From: SMYC01 sp963578475
GTDB taxonomy: Bacteria; Acidobacteriota; Vicinamibacteria; Marinacidobacterales; SMYC01
Direction: 5' to 3'
Assembly: GCA_963578475.1 (NCBI GenBank)
Contig: CAUZCL010000004.1
Location: 62,001-126,000, forward strand
DNA length: 64,000 nt
In this document: piece by piece, positions 44,807 to 54,767 of the stretch
How positions within the stretch are numbered: the stretch's first letter is position 1
Layout of the letters: every line of letters begins with the position of its first letter
Translations under genes and position numbers: made by a program
Notes under the pieces: generated by a model
Told to the model about the DNA's origin: nothing
The model's input: only the letters and a program-made list of their open reading frames with translations
Databases searched by the model: none

Positions 44807-45595
44807 CTAGTCCTTGGCCTTTTTGTCCCTCCACTCATTGAATTTGTCAAGGAGTGGCTCGAAGAGCTCGATGGGTAGCGGAAAAATGATCGTCGAGTTC
44901 TTCTCGCTTGCGACCTCCGTCAGCGTCTGAAGATAGCGAAGCTGCATACCCAGAGGGTGCCTGCCGACAATATCAGCCGCCTTCGACAGATTCTCGGACG
45001 CTAGAAACTCGCCCTCCGCGTGAATGACTTTGGCTCTCTTCTCACGCTCGGCTTCCGCTTGCTTGGCGATCGCACGCTGCATCTCCGTCGGCAAGTCGAC
45101 ATGCTTGACCTCCACCGACGTGACTTTGATCCCCCACGGATCGGTGTGCTTGTCAAGGATGTCCTGAAGCTGCATGTTCAGCCGGTCTCTCTCAGCGAGA
45201 AGATCGTCGAGCTCCGCTTGCCCCAGAATGCTCCGAAGCGTCGTCTGCGCGAGCTGGGACGTCGCATAGCGAAAATCTCCTACTTCGACGATAGCTTTGA
45301 TCGGCTCGACGACGCGGTAGAACACGACGGCGTTGACTTTCACCGAAACGTTGTCTTTGGTGATGATGTCCTGTGGCGGCACGTCGTGCGCGTCGACCCG
45401 CAAGTCCACCTTCACCATACGATCGAACGGCGCGAAGACGAGAACGAGTCCCGGCCCTTTGGGCCTCGGGATCAAGTTGCCGAGACGGAAGACGACACCG
45501 CGCTCGTACTCGTTCAGAACCTTGACCCAGTTGAGGAAAAAAATCGCGACGACGATGATCACCGCGAGCGTACCAATTGAAAGTCCACCAGGCAT
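44807..45595 (-). CDS. Slipin (SPFH/stomatin family)
   Basis: This 262-residue protein has one N-terminal membrane hairpin or helix (IGTLAVIIVVAIFFLNWV), the SPFH/band-7 domain (YERGVVFRLGNLIPRPKGPG to VDLPTEMQRAIAKQAEAERE) and a C-terminal coiled segment. Slipins assemble into oligomeric membrane microdomain scaffolds and are usually encoded next to NfeD, whose protease domain cleaves stomatin. That pairing is seen here, with nfeD 12 bases upstream in the same direction. Confidence 0.9.
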   Translation of the reverse strand: MPGGLSIGTLAVIIVVAIFFLNWVKVLNEYERGVVFRLGNLIPRPKGPGLVLVFAPFDRMVKVDLRVDAHDVPPQDIITKDNVSVKVNAVVFYRVVEPIKAIVEVGDFRYATSQLAQTTLRSILGQAELDDLLAERDRLNMQLQDILDKHTDPWGIKVTSVEVKHVDLPTEMQRAIAKQAEAEREKRAKVIHAEGEFLASENLSKAADIVGRHPLGMQLRYLQTLTEVASEKNSTIIFPLPIELFEPLLDKFNEWRDKKAKD

Positions 45596-45607
45596 GATGT
45601 CCCTCGT

Positions 45608-46918
45608 TTATGACGATTCCGGATCGCGCTCGACATGTAGCAGCAACCCGTCGACGGATAAAACCCGGACGCGCTCGTTTTCCTGAACAGGCTCGTCCGC
45701 ATGAGCGTCCCAGAACTCACCTCGTATGAAAACCTTGCCGCGACGGTCGATCGGCGTGCGCGCGGTCGCGGACTGGCCGACCAGACTCTCGTTGCCCGTC
45801 ATCGGGGCGCGGCGCTGCGCCTCCAGCATTTTGCGGCCGAGGGCGATGATGACTACGCCGAGAAGAATGGCGACCGGAAGCACCATAGCCCAGCTCACGC
45901 GAAGTGCGGGCGTGGGGAGCGGCTGTTCGTCGAACAGCAACAGAGCACCGAGAACGAGCCCGACGACGCCTCCCGTTCCTATGATTCCGAACGACGGCGT
46001 AACCACTTCCACAATAAGAAGCCCGAAACCAGCGACGAGAAGAATGACCCCGACGATGTTCACCGGCAGAATCTCGAAGGCAAAGGCCGCGAGCAGGAGC
46101 GCGACAGCGCCGAAAATGCCTGGAAAGAGCAGGCCCGGATTCGAGAACTCCATATAGAGCCCTGCGAGACCCATCATTCCCAAAAGAAGCGCGATGTTCG
46201 GGTTCGCGATGAACGCGAGGATTTTTTGCTTGCGCGTCATCTCGCGGAGCACCACGACTTTCCCCGCCGTCGCCAACACGATCTCAGCGCCTCCCGGTCT
46301 CGGGATCGTCTTTCCGTCGAGAAATTCGAGCAGCTCGCTTTCGCTGCTCGCGATGTAATCGATGAGACCTAGCTCGCGGGCTTCGGAAGCCGTCCACGAG
46401 AGCGTCTCCGTTACCGCTTTCTCCGCGATTTCCGGATTGCGATTCCGCCGCTCCGCGAGCGAACGTGTATAAGCAGCCGCATCCGAGGTCACTTTTTTTT
46501 GCAGCGTCTCCTGCAGCTCCTGTCCACTACCGGATATCGGCGTTGCCGCCCCGGTATTGGTGCCCGGCGCCATCGCGGCGACGTCTGCGGCGATCATAAT
46601 GAGAAACCCAGCCGAGGCCGCATGGGCTCCGGCCGGCGCAACGTAGACGACGACAGGGCGCTCACTGTTGAGCATGACCTCGATCATATCCCGCGTTGCG
46701 GAGAGCAGCCCGCCAGGTGTTTTGAGCTGGATGAGCACGAGCTCGGCATCATCTTCGGCCGCGGCGTGGATGGTGTCGATGACGTGCCCCGCGGTGACGC
46801 CGTGGATCACATCGTCCAGGACAACTTTGTAAATCGGCCCTGCGGACGCGCCGACACTCGCTGCTAAGCCTACGCAAAGGCCAATACAAGAGATTGACAG
46901 GACGCGAGTTATTCGCAT
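45608..46918 (-). CDS. NfeD-type membrane serine protease (long form)
   Basis: This 436-residue protein has a signal peptide (RITRVLSISCIGLCVGLAAS), a ClpP/SppA-like protease domain (about 30-220) with LKTPGGLLSATRDM and PAGAHAASAGFLIMIAADVA (the Ser of the ASAG motif), several membrane helices (about 240-345) and a C-terminal OB-fold (GQSATARTPIDRRGKVFIRG). I chose ATG 46918 with GAGGG four bases upstream. It cleaves stomatin-like partners and is co-oriented with the slipin gene. A consensus promoter ends only 10 bases before the ATG, so the transcript may be nearly leaderless. Confidence 0.9.
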   Translation of the reverse strand: MRITRVLSISCIGLCVGLAASVGASAGPIYKVVLDDVIHGVTAGHVIDTIHAAAEDDAELVLIQLKTPGGLLSATRDMIEVMLNSERPVVVYVAPAGAHAASAGFLIMIAADVAAMAPGTNTGAATPISGSGQELQETLQKKVTSDAAAYTRSLAERRNRNPEIAEKAVTETLSWTASEARELGLIDYIASSESELLEFLDGKTIPRPGGAEIVLATAGKVVVLREMTRKQKILAFIANPNIALLLGMMGLAGLYMEFSNPGLLFPGIFGAVALLLAAFAFEILPVNIVGVILLVAGFGLLIVEVVTPSFGIIGTGGVVGLVLGALLLFDEQPLPTPALRVSWAMVLPVAILLGVVIIALGRKMLEAQRRAPMTGNESLVGQSATARTPIDRRGKVFIRGEFWDAHADEPVQENERVRVLSVDGLLLHVERDPESS

Positions 46919-46928
46919 GGACCCTCGA

Positions 46929-46957
46929 ATTATAGAATTTCGGTCCATCGCTGTCAA
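46929..46957 (-). promoter_or_regulatory. Perfect sigma-70 consensus promoter for nfeD-slipin
   Basis: On the minus strand TTGACA (46957-46952) and TATAAT (46934-46929) are both exact and separated by the ideal 17 bases. The expected transcription start is around 46921-46922, a few bases before the nfeD ATG at 46918. Confidence 0.8.
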
Positions 46958-47051
46958 GACAGAAATCCCGTTAAGTCCCTATAGAACAATTGCTTAGGGA
47001 CCACCTCTGGCGTGTTTGCCTTTCACGTGCTAGTGTCGCAAATACGCTGAG

Positions 47052-48959
47052 ATGCTCGCCCATCCCCGCCTCTCCGCTGCCGCGGTCGCGCTCCTCTTCG
47101 TCGTGCTGACGGCGCTTTTTGCGTGGCCGCTCAGCACCGCGCCGGGCACACAGGCCCTCGATCTCGGTCCGGATACCCGTCTGTTTCTGTGGACACTCGG
47201 CTGGGATGTCCACGCCCTCGCGCACGCGCCCCTTTCGATCTTCGATGCGAACATCTTCTATCCAAAGCGCAACACGCTCGCTTACTCGGAGCATCAAATC
47301 GGAAGCGCTCTCGCCGCGGCACCCGTGCTGCTCTCCACCGGAGAGCCCCTGCTCGCGATGAACCTCGTCTTGCTCGCCTCGTGCGCGCTTTCAGGCTTCG
47401 GCGCCTTCCTGCTCGCGCGAGAGCTCGGGCTCGGGACGTGGGGCGCTCTCCTCGCGGGCATCGTCTTCGCCTTTACCCCACCACGATTCTTTCGGCTAGG
47501 CCAACTGCATCTGGCTACGGTGCAATGGATCCCATTCTGCCTCCTGTATCTCCACCGCTACGCGCGCAAGGGCTCCACGCGACACCTCGTCGCGGCGTGT
47601 CTTTTTTTCTCGCTGACGGCTTGGTCCGGTGGTCAAAGCGGCCTTTTTCTCGCCCTCACGGCCGCGAGCTTGCTCCTTTACCTCCTTCTCTTTGGCGAGC
47701 TCGGTCCTTCGAGCCGCCTCTCGAAGGACATCGTGGTGGCCACGGTCTTGGTCCTAATCCTCAACGTGCCGTTCTTGCTTCCTTATCTCAGCGTTCAGGA
47801 AGAGCTCGGGCTCGAGCGTAGCTTGGCGGAGGCCACATTTTGGTCGCCCAACGCGGAAAGCTTCCTCGCCTCGCCCACACATGCGCATCGAGCCGTTTGG
47901 CAGCTCCTCGGATGGCAAGCTCGCATCGCGCGCGAGGCGAAAGCGTTCCTGTTTCCTGGTTTCCTTCCCATCTTGCTCGCAATGGCGGCTCTCTCGGCCA
48001 GCAAGGGACGGCCGACGACTACAAAAACTGGAGGGTCACCCTCACTGCTTCTCGACGTCACCATCATCGCAGTCGTGCTCTTTGCGATCCTGATCGAGGC
48101 CGCGGGGGGCCTACGAATCGGGAGCGTCTCCGCGAGCAGCGGTTGGAGCGCGTTCGTCGTCGCCGCCATCCTTCTCGGCACTCGCGTCGCGATCTATCGC
48201 CGAACGCCTTTCGCACATGGTTATCGTCGAGGGCTCCGGAGTTGGGCCGAGGCTCGCATGGGAGTCCAGGCGGCGTTTTATCTCGGCCTCACCTCGCTCA
48301 CGCTCTGGGCATCGGTAGGCCCCCAAGCCGGGCTTTATGCGGCGCTCTATCGATGGCTCCCTGGTTTTGATTTCATCCGTGTGCCGTCGCGGCTGACCAT
48401 TCTCACGGTGCTGGCTCTCGCGATGCTCGCAGGCTTCGGGGCTGAGCGCCTCGCTAAGAGGCGACCCTTGTTGGGGCCGCTCTTCGCGGTGTTCATTTTG
48501 GTCGAGCTCGCCGCGTTCCCCCTCGACACACAGCTCTACGCCGTGACGTCGACGCCGATGGATAACTGGCTGAGAGACCAATCCGACCGCGCGCCTATCG
48601 TGGTGCTCCCGATTCCGGATCCGGCTGACGATGTGGAAGCGGCACGTCACCACTCACGCTATATGCTCAACGCGCTCGTGCATCTGCGCCCGCTCGTGAA
48701 TGGCTATAGCGGCTTCACGCCGCCATCGCACCGCCGGCTCTTTCAAATTCTTGGGAGCTTCCCGGACGACTTCGGCCTGGCCGAGCTCGAGAAGCTCGGT
48801 GTGCGTTACGCTGTGTTCCATCGCAGTGGCTACGACGCCCGCGGGTGGGAAGCGGTGCTCGAGGGCGCGGCTCGCCACGCGGACAGAATGGAGCTCAAAG
48901 CGTCGTTCCAAAGGGGCCAAGCGGGCGAAGGAGGCCGCGTCTACGAGCTTATCCGCTGA
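47052..48959 (+). CDS. Large multi-pass membrane protein, glycosyltransferase-C-like
   Basis: This 635-residue protein has roughly a dozen hydrophobic helices. The first luminal loop carries acidic residues (GPDTRLFLWTLGWDVHA) and a later FDANIFYPKRNTLAYSEH, a pattern typical of GT-C-type or YfhO-like sugar transferases; a soluble C-terminal part (about 500-635) follows the last helix. I cannot name its substrate. Its 3' end overlaps greA by 11 bases, tail to tail. Confidence 0.7.
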   Translation: MLAHPRLSAAAVALLFVVLTALFAWPLSTAPGTQALDLGPDTRLFLWTLGWDVHALAHAPLSIFDANIFYPKRNTLAYSEHQIGSALAAAPVLLSTGEPLLAMNLVLLASCALSGFGAFLLARELGLGTWGALLAGIVFAFTPPRFFRLGQLHLATVQWIPFCLLYLHRYARKGSTRHLVAACLFFSLTAWSGGQSGLFLALTAASLLLYLLLFGELGPSSRLSKDIVVATVLVLILNVPFLLPYLSVQEELGLERSLAEATFWSPNAESFLASPTHAHRAVWQLLGWQARIAREAKAFLFPGFLPILLAMAALSASKGRPTTTKTGGSPSLLLDVTIIAVVLFAILIEAAGGLRIGSVSASSGWSAFVVAAILLGTRVAIYRRTPFAHGYRRGLRSWAEARMGVQAAFYLGLTSLTLWASVGPQAGLYAALYRWLPGFDFIRVPSRLTILTVLALAMLAGFGAERLAKRRPLLGPLFAVFILVELAAFPLDTQLYAVTSTPMDNWLRDQSDRAPIVVLPIPDPADDVEAARHHSRYMLNALVHLRPLVNGYSGFTPPSHRRLFQILGSFPDDFGLAELEKLGVRYAVFHRSGYDARGWEAVLEGAARHADRMELKASFQRGQAGEGGRVYELIR

Positions 48960-49428
48960 GCTTCGCGTCGTGGATGGTGATGAGCTTCGTGATCTCGAAG
49001 TTCTTCTCGCCGCCCGGCGTCTGGACGTCGACTTCGTCGCCCTCCTCTTTCCCCATGAGCGCACGCCCAATCGGGGAGCTCGTCGAGATAAAGCCCTTCG
49101 ACACGTCCACGTCCTCACTTATGACGAGCTTGTAGACAACTTCCTGTTCCTTGTCCAGGTCGTATAATGTAACCTTGGAGCCCAACGAGACTTTGCCCTC
49201 GGGTATCTTGTCAAAACTGACCATCGAGAGCTCGCCGAGACGTTTCTTGAGCTGGCCGAGCCTCGCATTTACATAACCCTGGCGCTCCTTGGCGGCGTCG
49301 TAGTCGGCATTCTCGGAAAGATCCCCGTGCTCTCGGGCAACTTTGAGCGCTCTTGGGAGTTCTACGTGGAGCTCCTCTTCCAATTTCTTGATCTCTGCCT
49401 TGAGTTTGTCGATGATTTGATGGCTCAT
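48949..49428 (-). CDS. greA: Transcription elongation factor GreA
   Basis: This 159-residue protein has the N-terminal coiled coil (LKAEIKKLEEELHVELPRAL, then REHGDLSENADYDAAKERQG with the catalytic acidic tip) and the C-terminal FKBP-like domain (VYKLVISEDVDVSKGFIST, SPIGRALMGKEEGDEV). It stimulates RNA cleavage by backtracked RNA polymerase. A usual length and intact motifs make this firm. Confidence 0.95.
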   Translation of the reverse strand: MSHQIIDKLKAEIKKLEEELHVELPRALKVAREHGDLSENADYDAAKERQGYVNARLGQLKKRLGELSMVSFDKIPEGKVSLGSKVTLYDLDKEQEVVYKLVISEDVDVSKGFISTSSPIGRALMGKEEGDEVDVQTPGGEKNFEITKLITIHDAKLSG

Positions 49429-49475
49429 GGGATTTTAGAATGATAACCAGACCGTTCGCCTTCTGCAAGGGATAG

Positions 49476-50219
49476 ATGAAACGCATCGAGAGCCCCCAAA
49501 ACCCGCTGGTGAAAACGATCCGCCGCCTCGCCCAGCCGCGCCAGCGCGAAGACAAGTTCTTGCTCGAAGGGCGCAAGCTCGTCAATGCCGCTCTTGAAGC
49601 GCGCATCGCCCAGATCGACACGGTGGTGGTCTCGAGCACATTCGTCGGGAGCGTACCCGAGAATGTTCGGGCCGTGGAGCTTCCCGAGCAACTCTTTACG
49701 AGCGTGAGCCACCTGGATTCGCCCGACGGTATCCTCGCGGTGGCGAAGCGTCCCCCACGCGCAGAGCTTCAAAGCGGAGGTCTACTCGTCGTCTGCGCCG
49801 GCATTCAAGATCCCGGCAATCTCGGCGCCATCATACGCATCGCGGAAGCCGCCGGCGTCTCGGCGCTCGTCACGCTTGCCGGATCGGCGGACCCCTTTGG
49901 TCCAAAAGCGGTTCGCGGCTCCATGGGGAGCGTGCTGCGTCTTCCCATCTGCGCGCTCGAGAGCCGAAACGCGCTCGCAGCGCTCGAGGGGTTCCGCCTT
50001 GCAGCCCTCGTCCCTCGAGACGGGATCGACTACCGAGAAGCGGACTACGCGCGCCCGATGGCCATCCTGCTAGGACGCGAAGGCGCCGGCTTGAACCCAT
50101 CGCTCCTCACCCGAGCGGAGCTCGTGCTCACCATTCCGATGCTAGGCGAGGTCGAGTCGTTGAATGTAGCTACGGCAGCAGCGCTCGTTTTGTTCGAGGC
50201 GGCTCGACGGGGGACCTAG
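49476..50219 (+). CDS. TrmH/SpoU-family RNA methyltransferase
   Basis: This 247-residue protein has an N-terminal substrate-binding part (SPQNPLVKTIRRLAQPRQRE, FLLEGRKLVNAALEA) and the SPOUT trefoil-knot domain: motif 1 GIQDPGNLGAIIRIAEAAG, motif 2 ILLGREGAGL, motif 3 IPMLGEVESLNVATAAALVL. It probably methylates a ribose 2'-OH in 23S rRNA or tRNA; the exact site cannot be read. It is 19 bases ahead of rarA. Confidence 0.88.
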   Translation: MKRIESPQNPLVKTIRRLAQPRQREDKFLLEGRKLVNAALEARIAQIDTVVVSSTFVGSVPENVRAVELPEQLFTSVSHLDSPDGILAVAKRPPRAELQSGGLLVVCAGIQDPGNLGAIIRIAEAAGVSALVTLAGSADPFGPKAVRGSMGSVLRLPICALESRNALAALEGFRLAALVPRDGIDYREADYARPMAILLGREGAGLNPSLLTRAELVLTIPMLGEVESLNVATAAALVLFEAARRGT

Positions 50220-50238
50220 ACGGGAGTAGGCTTCTGCT

Positions 50239-51573
50239 ATGGATCAACAACAGCTGTTCTCGAAAGCCTCCGGCATCGGAGGGCCGGCGCCGCTCGCGGA
50301 GCGGATGCGGCCACGCGATCTCGACGAGCTCATCGGGCAAGAGGAAATTACCGGCCCGAGCACAACGCTCTTTGCCGCCATCGAGAAAGACCAGATCGGC
50401 TCGCTGATCCTTTGGGGTCCGCCGGGCTCCGGCAAGACCACCCTCGCACGGATCATAGCGGAGCGCACTCAGTCGCGCTTCGTCCCGTTCAGCGCGGTCC
50501 TCTCCGGCATCAAGGAAATCAAAACGGTGATGAAGGAGGCGGAACAGCAGCGTCACATCTATGGCCGTCGCACGCTCTTATTCGTCGACGAGATTCACCG
50601 ATTCAACAAAGCGCAGCAAGACGCCTTCCTCCCTCATGTGGAGAGCGGCAACGTCATTTTGATCGGCGCGACGACAGAGAACCCTTCCTTCGAAGTAAAT
50701 GCCGCCCTACTCTCGCGATGCCGCGTGCTCATCCTTCGTCAGCTCACGCCGGAAGAGCTCGTTATTTTGATGAAACGCGCGCTCGAGGACGAAGTGAACG
50801 GGCTCGGTGGATCCCTTCGCGTCGACGCGGAGGCCCTCGAGTGGCTCGCGCGCCAGGCGAACGGAGACGCACGATTCGTATTGAACGTGCTCGAAGCTTT
50901 GACGCCGATGGCCGGGGACGACCGTGTGCTCGGCGTCACCGAGCTCGAGAGCGCGCTCCAGCGAAAAGCGCTTCTCTACGACAAGAGCGGCGAACAGCAT
51001 TTCAATATCATCTCCGCGCTCCACAAGTCGATCCGAAACTCCGATGTCGATGCGAGCCTCTACTGGCTCGCCCGCATGCTCGAGGCTGGAGAAGATCCGC
51101 TCTACATCGCGCGGCGGCTCGTCCGCTTCGCGTCCGAAGATATCGGCCTCGCCGAGCCCGGGGCGCTCGCCCAAGCGGTCACCGCCAAGGAAGCCTTTCA
51201 TTTCATCGGCATCCCGGAAGGCAAGCTCGCTCTCGCGCAAGCGGTCGTTTATCTCGCGGCCGCGCCCAAGTCGAACGCCGTCTATCGCGCATACGGCGCC
51301 GCGGCGAAAGACGCGCTCGAAGATGCGACCGAGCCCGTTCCCCTTCATTTGCGAAACGCGGTCACGGGTTACATGAAAGCTTGGGGCTACGGCAAAGGCT
51401 ACGAATATGCTCACGATATTGAAGAGAAGATCGCCGGCATGGAATGCCTCCCCGAGCGGCTGCGCGGACGCCGCTACTACGTGCCGACGGAGGAAGGCTT
51501 CGAAAAACGCATGGGCGAGAGGCTCGATCAAATCAAAAAGACGCGGGAGAGGTTGAGAAACAAAGACCGGTAG
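50239..51573 (+). CDS. rarA: Replication-associated recombination protein A (RarA/MgsA)
   Basis: This 444-residue AAA+ ATPase acts at stalled replication forks. The N-terminal PLAERMRPRDLDELIGQEEI is diagnostic, then Walker A WGPPGSGKTT (about 60-68), Walker B TLLFVDEIHRFNKAQQDAFL, sensor GATTENPSFEVN, and the C-terminal tetramerisation region (SLYWLARMLEAGEDPLYIAR; YGKGYEYAHDIEEK). The frame is intact. Confidence 0.95.
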   Translation: MDQQQLFSKASGIGGPAPLAERMRPRDLDELIGQEEITGPSTTLFAAIEKDQIGSLILWGPPGSGKTTLARIIAERTQSRFVPFSAVLSGIKEIKTVMKEAEQQRHIYGRRTLLFVDEIHRFNKAQQDAFLPHVESGNVILIGATTENPSFEVNAALLSRCRVLILRQLTPEELVILMKRALEDEVNGLGGSLRVDAEALEWLARQANGDARFVLNVLEALTPMAGDDRVLGVTELESALQRKALLYDKSGEQHFNIISALHKSIRNSDVDASLYWLARMLEAGEDPLYIARRLVRFASEDIGLAEPGALAQAVTAKEAFHFIGIPEGKLALAQAVVYLAAAPKSNAVYRAYGAAAKDALEDATEPVPLHLRNAVTGYMKAWGYGKGYEYAHDIEEKIAGMECLPERLRGRRYYVPTEEGFEKRMGERLDQIKKTRERLRNKDR

Positions 51574-51618
51574 CATATCTTCTCTGTACTATTTGGTCTG
51601 TATTGGCCCGATTGAAAA

Positions 51619-52335
51619 ATGAGCAACGTCCACACCATCCAACTGAGCGGCGGGAACGCGAACGCCATCGATGAGGCGCTTCTTGAAACTCTGACCGATG
51701 GGCTTCGCTCAGCGCTCGACACGGGAAAAACGGCCGTGGTCCTCACAGGTTGCGATCGATTCTTCTCGGCCGGCCTGAACCTCAAAACACTTCCCGAGAC
51801 CCGCGAAGGGATGGCTTCGTTCGTCGCGCGTTTCGAAGAGGCGAACATCGAGATCCTTCGATTCCCGCTACCCGTCGTCGCGGCCGTCAACGGCCACGCA
51901 ATTGCGGGCGGCTGCGTTCTCGCCTGTGCCGCCGATTTGAGGATCGGCGCGAGCGGGAGCCACAAGCTCGGGGTCTCCGAAGTCACGCTGGGAATAGCCT
52001 TTCCCGCGAGCGCTTTCGAGATCATGCGGTACACGCTCACACCGTCTTTCGTCCCGGAAGTGCTCCTGGGCGGCAAGCTACTCTCGCCAGGAGAGGCACT
52101 TTCGGCCGGCATGCTCCACCATGTCGTAGCGCCGGACGAGCTTCTCGCCACGGCCACCGCACGAGCCGAAGAGCTCGGCTCGAAACCGCGCGCCGCCTTT
52201 CACCACAGCAAGCTCGCTTTGCGCGCACCGATGTTCGAGCGCATCGAGAAAACGCAAGAAGCGACGCGTGAGGAATTCCTCGAAACTTGGTTCTCTCCCG
52301 AAGTCGTCGAGCGTCGGAAAGCGATGCTCGGATGA
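51619..52335 (+). CDS. Enoyl-CoA hydratase/isomerase family protein
   Basis: This 238-residue crotonase-fold protein shows VVLTGCDRFFSAGLNLKTLP (oxyanion-hole loop) and PVVAAVNGHAIAGGCVLACA. The usual catalytic Glu pair of classical hydratases is not obvious (GVSEVTLGIAFPASAFEI carries one Glu), so isomerase or hydrolase activity on an acyl-CoA is possible. The start ATG 51619 follows a short gap after rarA. Confidence 0.85.
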   Translation: MSNVHTIQLSGGNANAIDEALLETLTDGLRSALDTGKTAVVLTGCDRFFSAGLNLKTLPETREGMASFVARFEEANIEILRFPLPVVAAVNGHAIAGGCVLACAADLRIGASGSHKLGVSEVTLGIAFPASAFEIMRYTLTPSFVPEVLLGGKLLSPGEALSAGMLHHVVAPDELLATATARAEELGSKPRAAFHHSKLALRAPMFERIEKTQEATREEFLETWFSPEVVERRKAMLG

Positions 52336-52361
52336 AGCGTTTCCGGTTCCTCTTTCTGCTC

Positions 52362-54767
52362 TCAGCTCACCTGGATGCAGGCCAATGCATCCATCGCGGC
52401 GTTGGCGACGTTCGTATCCGAGGCCTCCACCACGGATTCTAGGACTGGCACGCTTCGAACCGAGCGGAGATTCCAGAGCGCTTCGAGGGCGAGGGCACGC
52501 GCGTCGCCCGGATCGCAGGCGAGCTGCTCGAGCCTCTCCACCGCCCACGCGTCGGCGCGCGCCTCGAGCCCGAGGCATGCGATAAGCACAGTCATCGCAT
52601 CCGTGCTTTGAACGCTTCGCTCCAAGGCGGCGCGCAACTTGCGATCCACCGCTGTCGAAGGACGCGTTTCGCGAAAACAAGCGCAGGCGAGCGCGAGGTC
52701 TTTCTCGACGAGATGCTCGACCACATGGGGGCCATCCTTGCTGAGAGTACACAAGAAAGGCAGCGCGCCGTGAAACGGTCCGCGGCTCAAGTTCAACGGA
52801 CGGACAGTATCGCCGTCGAGGTGGCGCCAGTCCGCGAGCTGAATCAAGTTCACGACGGTGCTAGGAGCGGCGGCCCGGAGCGCGTAAGCGGTCAGGAACT
52901 CTTGGAAAGCCAGGGTGGGAAACGCGAAGGCCGTAGGACCTCGCAAAAGTCAACTCTTTGAGACCTCGGCCATGAGCTCTTCGGCACTTATGGCGAAGGT
53001 GCTGCGAAAGGCGACCGCTTGGGCGAGCGCCGCGCGAACGCGAGCAGCTGTGGATTCCCGGCGCGCGCACCTAGCGTTCTCGCGAGCTGCACGTAAAGAA
53101 TCTTTGCCGATTCGGCGCGAATCCCGCCATGGTCCATCAGGAAGTCCATCGCTTCCCATTCGGCAAATGGGAGCATCTCGACCCAATTCGGTATCTCGAC
53201 CGCGCGCGGGCTCGGACGGCGAGTGCTCACAACGAAGCGGTTCAAGGGGTAGCGCCGCATGAAATGGTTCAAAGCATCGGTGCGGCGCACAGCTCCTAGA
53301 GCACTCAGGCCGTCGAGTCCGTCGAACAAGAACAGAAAGCGGCCCTCCTCGAGATCGCTCGTGAACAGATCCCGGTCGTACTCTGCCGAAAGAAGCTCGA
53401 AGAGATCCTTGGACCCGCTCAGGTCCGCAAGCTCGAGATAGATCGGGAGCGGCGACTTCTTTTCGTAGGCCAAGATGGGCTGCTCCGCTTCGTGGAACAA
53501 ACGATAGAGGGCCATGCTCTTGCCGGAACCCCCTTCACCGAACAACAAAAGACGCTGAAAGCAGCGGGAAAGCTCGGACGCGCTCTTCGGCTGTCCCAGA
53601 AAATTGGCGGCGTGCACGTAGCCGACGAGCGGCTGCGTGCGGGGCATCCATCGCAGAAGCTGCGGGAAATAGCGCTCCGGTTTCGGCCAGATACGGTTGA
53701 GGCTCTCGCGCAAGCGACGGCGATAGCGACCCCTCGGAGATTTGGTAGGTATCGGTCGAGCTACCGCTCGAGGCGCTTTCGAAAATAACCGCATCTTCGC
53801 GCGAAAGATAGAGCGCGGGCATCATCCGCTCAGCCTGCGATGGAAATTGGAAGAGGGCCGCGCTGCACGCAGCCGCTAGCGCGGTGTCCACTGGCTGAAT
53901 GGCGCCGAGCCCACGATAGAGCTCGAGCGTATAGAGCTCGAGAAGCTCGTCCGGCATGCTGTTGCATTGGCTGAGCATCGCAGGTACCGTTTCGAGCAGG
54001 CCGGCCGCCAAAGTCGGCGCTACCGCAGCCACTTCTCGGCCACCGCTCCAGATGACGAGGGACGGGCTGTTCCTCGCAAGCACTCGCGCCAAGGCGACGA
54101 GCTCGATCCCGCCATGCACCGTCCAGAAAACCGCTCCCTCGGGATCCCTGGTCGCTTCCGCAACGAGGTGCACGATGTCGAACTTCTGTGCGAGAAGCCC
54201 GCCAGGGCGTCGGCAGTGAGGTCGTCTCCATCAAACTCAGAGCCGGCTTCGACCACTTGGACGATGCCCTCGGATTCGAGCTCGGAGAGAGCTCGGGCGA
54301 AAACGCGAGCCACCCGCGTCACGCGCGACGGTCTGCGGTTCCCCCACGCGGGGCGCGACGTAACGTACGAGCGTCACTTCACTGTTCGTGCTCAAAAACT
54401 TCGATTCTCGGGTGTCGTAGAGGCACTCCCAAGGCAGGCGCGCCACGATCATGGGCTCGAGCTTGAGCCGCACCCGCAGCGTGGCACCGGTATGGCGCGC
54501 CTGCTCCAAAAGGTGGACGTAGAGGCGAAGGATCTCACCGTGAAACAACGCGTCGAATAGGCGAGCGCCCACATAGTGGAGCTCGCGCGCGTTCAGCTCA
54601 TCCAGTCGATCCGCGAATTGAACGAAGCTGCGATCGTCGAAAGGCAGATAACAATGGACCGTTGGCGTCCTGCGGCCAAACTCCTCCTCTGCTCTGGCAC
54701 GGAACATCCCCGGCATCTCGTCGGGCCATACCGAAACGAGTAGATCTCTATATTCAATGGACAGCAT
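52362..54767 (-). pseudogene. CHAT-NACHT-HEAT (NLR-like) protein, heavily frameshifted
   Basis: Read leftward, five stretches in two frames add up to about 800 codons. 54767-54330: N-terminal part of a CHAT domain (LFDALFHGEILRLYVHLLEQ; RLPWECLYDTRESKFLS). 54322-53730: rest of CHAT (ARALSELESEGIVQVVEAGS; HLVAEATRDPEGAVFW; MPALYLSREDAVIFE). 53760-53040: NACHT NTPase (RLLLFGEGGSGKSMALYRLF Walker A; RFLFLFDGLDGLS Walker B). 53040-52362: winged-helix and HEAT-like helices (FAFPTLAFQEFLTAYALRA; LEALWNLRSVRSVPVLESVV), with an in-frame TGA at about 52960. At least three frameshifts separate them. Where caspase-like CHAT proteins have GHG and SAC, this one reads AEA and SGG, so the His-Cys dyad is missing. 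Confidence 0.75.
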
